Both the position numbers and the translations under genes were made by a program. This document shows positions 11,841-22,900 of a stretch of 64,000 bases of DNA, piece after piece. The DNA lies in contig NC_046304.1 in NCBI RefSeq assembly GCF_004115265.2, positions 14,438,292 to 14,502,291 on the forward strand. The letters are read 5' to 3'. The stretch comes from Rhinolophus ferrumequinum. Lineage: Eukaryota > Chordata > Mammalia > Chiroptera > Rhinolophidae. Below the pieces are notes generated by a model. It ran no database searches. It worked only from the letters and a program-made list of their open reading frames with translations, and had not been told where the DNA came from. Numbering within the stretch: position 1 is the stretch's first letter; each line of letters begins with the position of its first letter.

Positions 11841-12639
11841 ATGAGGTAAAATTGTGCATTTAAAGTGGAAACTTTAATAAGATCTTTGTAGTTACTTTTA
11901 ATGCAGAAGTACCAATAAGCATTAAAAACAAACAAACATATTTTTAAAACTTCTGACGTGAATAATTTTCTTTAACGGCTACCCTCTAGGAAAGTGAATT
12001 TCTAGCACTTTTCAGAAACACCTTGTTGACAGTAGTGAAAAAGATTTTAGGCATAATGACCTGGATTTTCTGCGCTCCTGGCCCAGACTTCAGCTCATGG
12101 CAGCGTGTGTGAGCACAGCAACACAGTCTCAGCCACTTGCCCCCCCTGACGCTCCCCAGAGGACCCTGGAAATTCCCTCTGACTCCATTACTGAGGAGCA
12201 ACTCAAGAGGATCTGCCCATGCTGAGGTTTCAGCTCGTCACGCTCTGAAGAGAGAACTGGCACTGTCAGCGAATAATCAGGAAGGTGTAGGGGCTTGCGT
12301 GTGAAAATGTAGTGATCCATAAAGCCCCTGTACAAGCACAAATCTAGTAGCTCACTTGGCCCTCACTTTCTTGAACTAACGTCGTCCCTTTTTTTATTTT
12401 TCACCTGTCTTCCATTTTGCTTACCCCTTGTTCAGACCAGCTGTGTGATACATCTCGTTCTCTGGTGGCTTTTCCCACAGTGATAGAAACTGTTAGGTGC
12501 TTCCACATAACAGTCCCAAGTAATCCCAATAGCCGTCCTTAAGGCAAACACTGGTCATGTTATGTCATAATATGAATATAAACCGGAACCAGACACACAT
12601 CAACTTTCACACGTTTTCACCCAGCCAGGGAAGAGCACT

Positions 12640-12785
12640 GGGTTTCAGTTCTGCTTTGTCACTGATTAGCTGAAGTATTGGGCAAGTTCTGTCATTTCTG
12701 TACCTTAGTGTCTACGTCTATAAAATTGAAATGACTGGTCATGTTTAGCTCACAGGGTTGCCGTGGGGAAGGTGATCAGTGATAT
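12640..12785 (+). repeat. MIR SINE fragment
   Basis: It has the order of MIR blocks: a 'gtcactgattagctg' region, a 'gggcaagttctgtca' region, a 'cttagtgtctacgtctataaaattgaaatg' region, then 'cacagggttgccgtgggg'. Diverged. Confidence 0.65.
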
Positions 12786-14279
12786 ATTCTTCCTCTCATG
12801 CAAGTGCACAGATTCTAGTGTGCACCCCGAGTCCTCTCCAGTGAGGGCTGATGGGAGCCATGTCTGCTGCCTGCTTGTGGGAATCTGGGGGCTCTGGCAA
12901 TAGGAAGTGATCTCAAGGGTGGGGGCTCAGGGTCCTGAACACACAGCCCCAACCTGACCAAGGGGGTCTACCTGTCAGATCACAGCTTGTCCTTGAGCTA
13001 GGCAGGGGCAGGGTGGATAGTCAGACACGGCTCCCTTGGTTGTGGTCATGCAGTGGCTGAGCTGCAACCAAAATCCCGGGCTCTCCACTCTTAGTTCTGT
13101 GTTCATTGAAAACTGGAATCTCAGAATTTAGAGGAAAATTAGTTTCCTTCAGCATGTTGGAGGGCAGCTGACCAGCTTTTGCTTTAAGTGCTCACTGGTG
13201 TGGCAGAGGAAGCAGACATGGGTGAAAAGCTCAGCGCTGTGGTGCAATGGCTGTTGCAGACATGAGAAGGCGGGGGGCAGCGGGATATTTATGCCCCTTT
13301 TCTGGTCCATAAAGTGAGAGCCTCAAGGCTGGCATGGAGGTTAAATGAGAACAGATAAAGCTCCCTGCCCAGGATGGTTGCCCGATGCGTGTTAGTTTTC
13401 CTCTCCGTTTCCCTCTGCCAGCAAGTCATAATTGCCAGAGCTGAACTTTCTGTGGCTTCCATCAGAGAGGGACGTCCTCCCGCCATGGTTTTGCCCAGGG
13501 CCACCTCTGCTGGAGAGAGGAAGGAGAGGCTGTTCCCCAGTAAGCACTCACTTCCATGGCTGAGCCCTTGGGACCATTAAAATGACAGCCTACTCGTGCT
13601 GAACCACTTGAAGATTCACCCAGTGCCCCATCGTGAGGAGGCTCTTTAAAGTAAGTGACTGGCCTGAAAGAGAAAATGAATTCTCACCCAGTGAGGAAGC
13701 CAGCGGCCTGCTGAGGCTCGGCTGAGTGTGTCCTGCAGGGTGGGTGGGTTCAGGGGGCAGAGATTAGGCAGCCTCTAGGTGCCTCCCAAGTCCACACTGG
13801 GCGGGGAGGGCGCAGGATGCCTTGTTTTGCTTCTTTCTTTATGGGAGAGTCTGAACATCTCGGGACCTGGCCCCCACACTCCCCTGCATTTCTGCCCCAA
13901 GAATGGCCTCTGGGTTCTCTAAGCAGGGGCTCACCCCATTCTGGACGCTCCTTGAGCTCAGGAGCCTCGCTTTCCTCCCACCCGCCACCCCATGGCACAC
14001 AAGTGTTTGGTAAATATTTGTTGCATGACGAGGACCAGAGCAGTGGCTGTGACTGGTTCCCAGTTAGCAATGCCTCAGGCACAGAGCTCAAGGGCTGTGT
14101 GAACCTGGAACAGGCCCTAGTCTCAGCTCTCCTCCTCTGTCTTGCTCCTGCCCCGGGGGTGGGGCAGACACACACCCAACTATGGAGCAGTGAAAGTGGC
14201 CCTGAATCAGGACAAGAACTGGACTTCCAGGCTCAGGGCTATTGCTGTGCCCTTACTAAGGTCTGGGCCATGGCCGCCT

Positions 14280-15660
14280 CATCTCCAAAATAAGAGCTCA
14301 CTGTGCACTTACCACGTGCTAGGTACTGTAGATTTGGGGGTACAAAACCAACTAACCCTCGGTCCCTGTTCTCAGAGAGGCTGCACTCCAGTGCGAGAAG
14401 CTGATAGGGCATCCATGCTTCCAGAACGCTGACATTTGTTACCTGAGAAGTGAACGGGGTAAGTGCATCTACGTCCAACTGCTGGGCCAACTCGCACGCG
14501 CAGGAGGTGCTGACTGAGCTGTTTTAAACACACGAGAGGTGGACACACTGAGCCGAGGAAGGGGTCATCCCGGGCAGGAGGGACAGCCTGAGGGAAGGCC
14601 CTGTAGGCTTAATGCAGTGGGGTGGAAGCGGAGAGAACGGTACAGGTGGGAGGTGGCGGGGGAGCGAGCCTGAGGAGACAGAAAACTCCATCCTTACAGG
14701 TAGGGGAGCCCCTGAGGGCTTGAATGGGGACGCCCTGGCCATTGGAGAAAGATGACTCCCGCAGTGGGGGGGGGGGGGGGGGGGCTGGAGGCAGGGGGTG
14801 CAGGCAGACTCCTGCAGGAACCCAGAGAGATGACAGCCTAAACTGGATGGAAGGACAGAACTGAGGAGGTGGAGTTGCCAGCGCTTGGAGATGGGAGGGG
14901 AGGAAAGGACAGGACAGGGAGGAGCTGTGATGGTCGCCAGGATTCTTAACGTGCTGTGACTGGGTATAGATGGTGACAGTGGGACCATCACCGGGGGACC
15001 TAGAGGAATCAGGGAAAAGATGAATGAAGATTGAATGCCAGAAATGTGGAGGAGAGATGCCTACAGAAATGCTTGGAAAGCCGCCTGGCCTATGTACAGA
15101 TTTGGCAGCTGTCTCAGCGGCCGCTGAAGGAGGAGTGAGAACCAGTGGGAAGGGGTTCACGGAGGACAGGAGGCTTTCAAGGAATGAGGCCATGGGACTT
15201 GCCAATACAGAACTTGTCCTGCTGTTCAGCGGAGAAGGGCAGAAGCCAGGCCAAGGGGGCTGAGGAGCTAAGGAAAAGCTGTGGCAGGAAAGAGATACTG
15301 AGCTGCAGAAGAATGTGGTAAGGAGGGCGCTTAGTTCGTGATGGGAAGGGAGTGAGCTGTTTCATGCGTCCTAAGGAAGAGCCAAGAGGCAGGGAGAGGT
15401 GCAAGGTGAGGAAGGGCAGGTGAGGAAGGGTGAAGAGCAGAGCCCAGGTGTGAGGAACAGCTGGCCACGAGGGCAGTGAAGCACGAGTCTGCTGAAGGGG
15501 AGGCAGGCTCCATTTTCTAGTCAGTGAATCTGGAAAGCTATGTAGTGAGATTAATGATGGAGGAGAGGAAAAAAAGAGAGAGGAAAGAAGAAGAATAGAG
15601 AATAGAACAAGAGTTGAGGGCATTGGGAAAGGAGCTGAAGTCTCAGATGAGAAAACCATG
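14280..15660 (-). repeat. L2 LINE fragments, purine-rich on the plus strand
   Basis: The plus strand carries repeated purine-rich phrases such as 'gccctgtaggctta', 'ggaaggacagaactgaggagg' and 'aggtgagg' that are the complement of the L2 3' region, scattered over 1.4 kb. It is likely more than one fragment. A run of 19 G sits inside it. Confidence 0.5.
14766..14784 (+). repeat. poly-G homopolymer, 19 bases
   Basis: An unbroken run of 19 G. On the plus strand it can form a G-quadruplex, and it is also a common sequencing and assembly weak point, so the length may not be exact. Confidence 0.9.
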
Positions 15661-16064
15661 AATCTGTGACAGCACCAGGCTCCATTTCCTTCTCTGTGAA
15701 GTAGGAACTTTCCTTGCCTGACCTACTGAAGAATCCAAGTGGTAATGGGTATGTAGTTTGTCAAGTGTGGATCATGGATGACCTTGGACACGCAGCCCAC
15801 CGGCCAAGCCGCAAGCCCGGCCACCGCGAAGTTGAGGCTGTCTGTGTTGGCGTTTGCAGCCTTGCCCAAACTTTGACCTTGTGCTAAGCAGTTAACTTGT
15901 TAGAGACGTGAAACCACGTTTTGCTCAAAATGCAGACTTCTCCCTTTGAAAACACACCACACCTAATTTAAATGTTTAAAAGAGAACTGTCCTTGCTTTA
16001 AATTGCTTTGTTCAGAGGCATCTAGATTTGCTGCATCCATATAAGCAAAAGCTTTTCCAGTTTC

Positions 16065-16717
16065 CAGAATTACCTCTATCCTATTTTATTGGCACCTCTC
16101 ACCGTATTGGCCTAGCTCAGATCAACCCAGTGTGGTGTCTGGTTGTAAATTCCTTTGCCTTAGGGTAGAGGTCTTACATGTAAGGTTATATAAAAATCAG
16201 GCATCACGTGTTTAACCAGTGAGGAGCTTGGGACAGTTACGTTGACGCTGTTCACTGTTTTGTCTTTTCTGGATGTGTCTGTGTGTTTCTGAGGGGAAAG
16301 GGAATGATGTAGTCCCTTTGGGCCAGTGCCCCTGACCGGGCTGGGGGTTACAGGTAGGCCCAGGCCAGCAGCTGCGCTGGGCAGCCTGGGAGTCCATGGG
16401 AAGGAAGCTACTGAGCTCAGAGCCCTTTGCTCGTCTGTCCAGTTAGTTTTGCGTTGGTCATATTCGTGCCCATTGATATCTGAGGGCTCTGAAGGAGGAT
16501 GGCAAGTAGATGTAGAGAACACAGGCTGACCAGTACCAGGCGGGCTGCCAAGCTCCGGCCTCAGTCACCAGAATGGCGAGCCCCTGGTGAGGAGCCATGA
16601 GGCCCATCTGCAGAAGCCTGAGCCCTTCCAGGCCCTCATTTGACGTCAGGAACCATCCTACGGCACATGCGGTGTAGGCAGGGTTCTCTGTGGGTTTTCC
16701 GCATACGGGGCACCAGC
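16065..16717 (-). other. CYB5D2: CYB5D2 3' UTR (putative extent)
   Basis: It runs from the stop codon to just past the minus-strand AATAAA at 16085-16090. It contains no clear repeat. The end is inferred from the poly-A signal only. Confidence 0.5.
16085..16090 (-). terminator. CYB5D2: AATAAA, candidate CYB5D2 poly-A signal
   Basis: TTTATT on the plus strand is AATAAA on the coding strand, about 630 bases after the stop codon. Confidence 0.45.
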
Positions 16718-16934
16718 TTAGAGTGGGAAGGAGCACGTGATAGCCAGGGGTGGGCAGCCTGCGTATTCCTCCAAGCTGGGGTGGTCCAAGTCCCCACGAT
16801 TTCTGTGTGTAGGATTGTCCGGCATCTGGTCACTAGGGGGGCCAGTTGTTCTCACACACACGCAGTGGGGCTCCTTGGCACCTGGCTTATACAGCTTCCT
16901 GGGGACGCCAATCCAGTCTCTGCTCACACCTCCA
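16718..16934 (-). CDS. CYB5D2: CYB5D2 exon 4 (C terminus, stop)
   Basis: The acceptor CTCAG lies at 16935 upward. The exon finishes a Ser codon and encodes [20 protein letters not shown] and on to [12 protein letters not shown], with TAA at 16718-16720. Cysteines at the CVCVRT and GCPP positions fit a disulphide-bonded, exported domain. Confidence 0.97.
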
Positions 16935-19900
16935 CTGAGAGAAGGAAAGAGGAATTCTTAAAAGCATGAACTCATGAGTCTCTGGGAAGGGGAGAGGAGG
17001 AAGAAGTAAGCCAGGCCTCCTGAAACGTAGAGGCCATTCCATTTCCCATCTGGCGTTTTCCCAAGGAGGTGGTCTGGAGTGTTCGGCCCCAGAACCTTCG
17101 TGCTCTCTCCTAACTTCCTCCAGCCGTCCCTGCCCAGGGCAGAGTCCATCGTCCTTTCACTGCTTCCCCCGGCCTTGCCCTGTGCCTTCCTGGGAGGCAG
17201 CACTCCCTGCCTTGGTGGTAACACCTGTGAAAGGCTCTCCCCTACTGGCTGGTGAGCTTCTCAAAAGCAGTGCCTGGCTCTTGATTCTCTTCTCCCTTTC
17301 CTACCACCTCCTAGTGTTGGGCTGTGTCTTGATCTTAGGGTCTTGGGTACTTGGGGAGGGGTGGGCAACTGAGGCAATAATGCAAGCCTGATGGTCAGCC
17401 TTCTCTGGGAGGCCCTTGGCATTCCTGCACCTGGCACAGGCCCAGTCCTTGATGTCACCCAGCCCAACACAGGCTGAGCAAGCTCCTATCCTGGGCGTGG
17501 GGGAAGGACCTAACTCAGCGTAGGGTACGGACTTCCGTCTCCACAGACTCACGAGCCTTGCGGAAAGAAAAGGAGATTCTTGGAATTGATGGCCCGTATA
17601 GGTTCTGGTGCCTGGGACCAGAATCACTTGCTGTCAAAAAAACTCTGCCACCCAGTTAGAAACCATCTCACTTGCTGCCTACTCAGCACAAGGCTGTCAG
17701 GGCACTGAAATGTCTCCCTCCTTCCTTCCAGCCATCCATCCCATTGTCTGTGATCCTTATTGCACACCTAGTCCTTGCCTTCAGGACTAGTTTCTCTCAG
17801 TCTAACGGGATATACATACATGTGTGAAGAAAACAACAAACTGGGCTGAGTCTTAGGGATAGGGCCACATTCCTTGGAGTGGGTCTGGAAGAGCTTTGTG
17901 GGGAAGGCAGAGCCTAAACAACTCAGGAAAGTAAGAAGGGGTTACAAAGACAGATGAGGGCTGTGCGGGAGGGGGTGGGAGGTAGGCTCTCCAAGGAAGC
18001 CAAGTCAAGCATCTAAATGCACACAGGTCCCCCCCATAGAGGACCACCTGCATTCAGGCTTGTATCCCAGCAAGGCCCACCTTTGTCCTAGCTCCTTCCC
18101 CTAAAGTGGGCAGGCCAGGTCTTCATAGCTCCCCTTCTGGAGACATGATGACACTGGAGAAGTTGTGTCTTCAAAACTGATAGCCAGGAGAGAAGGGGCT
18201 TTCCTTCCTTCTACCTTCACCCCTGAATTAAGGAGGAGGAAATGTATGATGGATATGGTGGCTAGCCCTAGAGAAAGCGCGTAGCTTTGGCTGTTTGTTC
18301 TCAACCACAGAAGGAATCAGCCTCAAGGAGAGCAAAAAGGCATGACCTCTCCCTACAGAAGAGGATGGATCTGCACGACCTAGCACTTACAGAAGCGGCC
18401 CTTCTCACAGCAACAGCCTGTCTCCCTGCTCCTCTTTAGTGCGAGCTGGGGTCTTACTTTGAGGCCCTTGAGGCTGGGGGATTTGTCCAGTTTCTTCCTT
18501 CCTTTTCCCCCTTATCACAGCTAAAGGAGATTTGAGGGACTTGAATTGCATTTGAATCCAGGCTGGCCTGATAATTAAAGCAGGAAAAATTTTTTTTTGC
18601 TCCAGCTTCCCCAAACCAACCTGGAATAATCCCGGTGACATTTATCCGAATCTGGCTCACCTCACTTTCTTAAAGGAAAAGACTTCTCCATCTAGCCTGT
18701 ATTTCCTGGAATTCTCAGAATTTGCAGTGTTTTTAAGACAGCACCTCAGAGAATCATTGCAAGTAGCCATGTCCACACCCTCATCCCTGTCTCCTGGGGC
18801 AGGAATGATTTGTGCTGACAAACAGGAAACGGCAGCCCCTGGATGGATGCACAGGCCAAAGCAAGCAAGACATAGTACTTCTTTAAGAAGAAGAAAAAAA
18901 AATAAAAATATGAATAAAATGGCAATAACTATATATCTATCAACAGTGTCTTTAAATGGATTAAATGTTCCAATCCAAAGACACAGGGTGGCTGAATGGA
19001 TAAAACAAAACCCTTACATATGCTGGCTACAAGAGACTCGCTTCAGATCAAAAGACACACACAGACTGAAAGTAAAGGGATGTAAAACGATGTATCATGA
19101 AAATGGAAACAAAAACAAAAAGCTAAAGAAGGAATACTTATACCAGACAAAATAGACTTTAAAACAAAGTCTGTAACAAGAGACAAAGAAGGACCCAGTA
19201 ATCCCACTTCTGGATATTTTTCTGAAGAAACCCAAAACACTACTTCGAAGGGACATGTGCATCCATATGTTCATTGCAGCATTGTTTACAATGGCCAAGA
19301 CGTGGAGGCAGCCTGGGTGTCCATCAATGGATGAATGGATAAAGAGGTGCTACATATGTACAATGGATTATTACTCAGCCATAAAAAGGAATGAAATCTT
19401 GCTGTCTGCAACAACCTGGATGGACCTAGAGGGTATTATGCTGAGTGGAGTAAGGCAGATAGAGAAAGACAAATGTCTAATTATTTCACTTACATGTGGA
19501 ATCTAGAGAATAGGATAAATGAACAATCAAAACAGAAACAAGCTCATATATACAGACAGCACTTTGATCGTTGCCGGATGCTGGGGTTGGGGGCTATGTG
19601 AAGGGGTGGAGGGAATTAAGAGGTACAAATTGGTAGTTACAAAATAGTCGTGGGGATTTAGAGTATAGCATGGGGAATATAGTCAGTAGTATTGTAATAA
19701 CTATGTATGGTGTCAGACGGGTACTGGATTTATCAGGGTGATCCCTTTGTAAGTTATTTAAATGTCTAATCACTGTGTTGTACACCTGAAACTAATATAA
19801 TATTGTATGTCAACTGTAACTGAAAAAAAACATATTTTTAAAAATTGTCCAGAAGAGTCTAACATGTAGCCAAAGTTGAGAATCACTATCCCAGAGCACA

Positions 19901-22900
19901 TGTATGTTGAAAAAGTTCCCCTGGGTTAACAATCAACTTATAGTTTCACTGAAATATACCCACAGGATGACCTAGAAGTTGGATTTGGGGGAGAGGTAGA
20001 AAGAAAGCCTACATACCTCTTTTGGGAGCACCAGAACCGGCTGCCCCTCGTTGAGCTCCACTCAGCATTGCATGGTGGAAACTTCTGCTTCTCTTTCAGT
20101 CCCTGTTTATCTGCCTCCAAGCCTTTGGTGATCATGGCTTCTACCCGGGCCAGTTCTGCCGTAGGTTGCCCATCGGCTCCGTAGAAGCTTCCTATCACCC
20201 TTCCTGTGGTGACAGGAAAGCCGAAGTCAGAGTCACAGTGGGAGGGCGGCATGAACGGATGCTTAGCTTCTCAATCAGTTGTAGTAAAACTCAAGTTCCC
20301 GGGGTTTCTGACTTCAGAGCTCTTATTTATTACAAACTCATTGTGGTGTTTTCTCCCTGTGTCTCTCAACATCTTAGAAGACTCCAGGTAGATACATCCC
20401 TGTTCTAGTCGTAAAGTCCTCCAGAGTGGAAGTTATAAAATCTGTCTCACTTCCAGACATCAGTTCCCTGACAGTGGAACTATGTGTGATTTATTTTTCA
20501 ATGCTCCACAGTGCTTGACGTACAAAGTAGGTGTTCAGTAAGTATTTGACGAATAAATGGCTTACTGTGTAACTTTTTTGTGGCTTCAGTTCCTCCCAAC
20601 AATGAATTATTTTGTCTTACATAACTATAAATAAATCACTTATTGAGCATTTAGTCAGCGTCAGTGCTATGTTAGCACTTCAGCAATACTTTGTTAATCC
20701 TCCTAACCCTATGAGAGAAATCAGTGTTCCCATGTTCACAGGAGAGAGACTGGGAGATTAGGTAACTGGGGAAATCTATGAAGCTAGTAAGTGGGACTGG
20801 ACCGAAACTCATGCTCTCCCTTCCACCATTCTCTTCTGACTCAGTCCTTCGGTGGATACATTGAGTGGAAACTGGTTGTAGTTTAAAATCCCTGTCAGAA
20901 TTTTTAAAGATCTAACTTACGGCAGCAGCCAGCAAGTGGTCAGTGAGCCCAAAGGCCAAAGCCAAAAAGGGGTCAGTTCTTCTTAGGTGAAGGGACTTTC
21001 ATCTCTAAGTCCTGAAGTGCAAGTGGCTTTCACAGGCAGCGCTTGTCACAGGGCCACAGAAGGAGCAGAAAGCACCTCTAGAAGGTTGGACCAAGCAGGA
21101 GGAAGTAGCAGTAGATACCTGCCCCAGTGGTGCCTGTCCAACCTCTTCAGTCCCTGACTGATTAACTTAGATTCCAGCGCACCCAAGATTCATTTCATCC
21201 TCTCAAGTCCACCTCCCCCTCTGGACTTTTCCAATTCTAGTTATGTCACTTTGGGCCTTTGTTACCTGCTTAGGAGCCTTGGATCTCTCTGACGTCGCCT
21301 GCTTCACATCCAAATGTACACTTCTGTTTGTTCATGTCTAGTCCATTCGCAAATCTTCTCAGTCCCACCTTAGAAAAACACCCTGATTCTGTCTATCCCT
21401 TCCCATCCCGATCCAAACTATGGATTACAACAATAGTCTCCCAACTGGTGTCTCTACTTCGGCTCATGCCTTCCTACAGTTCTTTCTCCACAAAGCAGCT
21501 GGGGTGGTCATTTAAAAACATGAATCATATCATGTTATTTCTGTGCCTGGTTTAAATCCTCCAATAGTTTCCTAAAACATGTGGATAAAATACAAACTCT
21601 GACTCTATATCCATCTGACTTCTCTTTGTTTGTTCAACCTCTTCTCAAGCCATTCCCTCCCTCGTTCGCTGTAGGCTCCTTCACAAGGGCTTCTTTTCTG
21701 TTCCTTGACCATGCTTAGCTGCTCCCCACGTCAGCACTACCGTTCCCTCAGCCTGACTCTTCCCAGATCTCGGTATGGCTGGCTCCTTCTCATCTTTGAG
21801 GTCTCAGCTTAACTGTCATCTCCTTTAAGAGGACTCCTCTGACCATCTGCTATAAAAGTGCCACACGCACCCCGAGCATGCTTCACATTCGTTTTATTGT
21901 ATTCACAGCCCTCTCTGGAATTGTCTGATTGTTTACATAATTATGATATATCTCTCCCCACCAGTGAGGCCCCAGCACTCAAAACAAATTAGTACCGAGC
22001 ATTCATTTTAAATACTCGTTAGAATAAATGAAGGGATCAGGGCCCAAGTCCCAGGCTTGCGTCTGTGAGTTGGCCTGGCACAAGAATGTCTCCTATGGAG
22101 GGTCTCTGTATCCATGGCAACAAGCCTCTTCGTGGGTTTTATACAAGAGAGGGCAGTAGTAGTAGAGACAACAGAGAAAGAGTTGTAGAAGCTGCATCGT
22201 GAAAATGGTGGTGGCCCACTATCGGCTGCGCCTCCAAGCTAGTGCTATATCCAGAACACAACAAAAGACATCTCATTTTCCCTTGAGGTCTGGCCACGTG
22301 GCTGCCACGATGGCTTCCTGGTTGTCTTCAGGGTGCACCCATATAATAAACCTTCATCCTTTGATGTGTCCTGAGGGTTTCTGGTGACCTGGAAGAGCCT
22401 AACATAGTCCCCCCGCCCCCTACCCCCATAACATGAGCTGACAGAGGGCAGGAACTGCACTCAACTCATCCCTGGTCCACATGAAGACTAGAACCATAGC
22501 TTATCCATAGTACATACTCAGGTATGCCCCAACTTTAACTAAAATCCTTCTGAAGCATTTCCAACCATGGACACCTCCCATCCCACCCCCCACCCCCCCC
22601 CCACACACACACACACATAACACTGTTAGGACAAGACTAGTTCACTTTCTCACCAAACACATCAGTTTGCTCCCCAAACACCAGTATGACTTGTTGGGTC
22701 TGGCCTCCTTTGCCTACTCACAGGACTCCATTCTTACCCTTTTGTGTTGGGTTTTCTTGTCCTTATTAACCAGTAATGTTTCAAACTTGGTTCAGCAATC
22801 TCATGGAAAAAAGGGAGAACCAAGCCTTCTGAAGGACAGATGGACAGAAGTCAGTTCCTTCAATGGCAGACACGGTTGTGGTCTCAGGAATGATCTGAGG

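Larger units (their letters stand above)
7879..11858 (+). other. ANKFY1: ANKFY1 3' UTR (putative extent)
   Basis: About 4 kb follows the stop without any interspersed repeat I can recognise, which is unlike the flanking DNA and fits a long 3' UTR. It has AT-rich, T-run segments (for example 8393-8415 and 9170-9640). Poly-A signals AATAAA lie at 10373-10378 and 11835-11840; the second sits in the most UTR-like context. The extent is an inference, not shown by a transcript. Confidence 0.55.
11859..16064. other. intergenic spacer between the ANKFY1 and CYB5D2 3' ends
   Basis: The two genes converge here. About 12640-12785 and 13300-13395 resemble plus-strand MIR. About 14280-15660 resembles minus-strand L2 (listed separately). 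I see no exon-like, RNA-gene or promoter signal. Long open frames on the minus strand around 14500-15650 come from purine-rich repeat DNA. Confidence 0.6.

Noticed and set aside
14500-15660. Several long Ser/Pro/Leu-rich minus-strand frames
   Set aside because: They overlap in different frames in purine-rich L2-type DNA and show repeat composition, not protein families.
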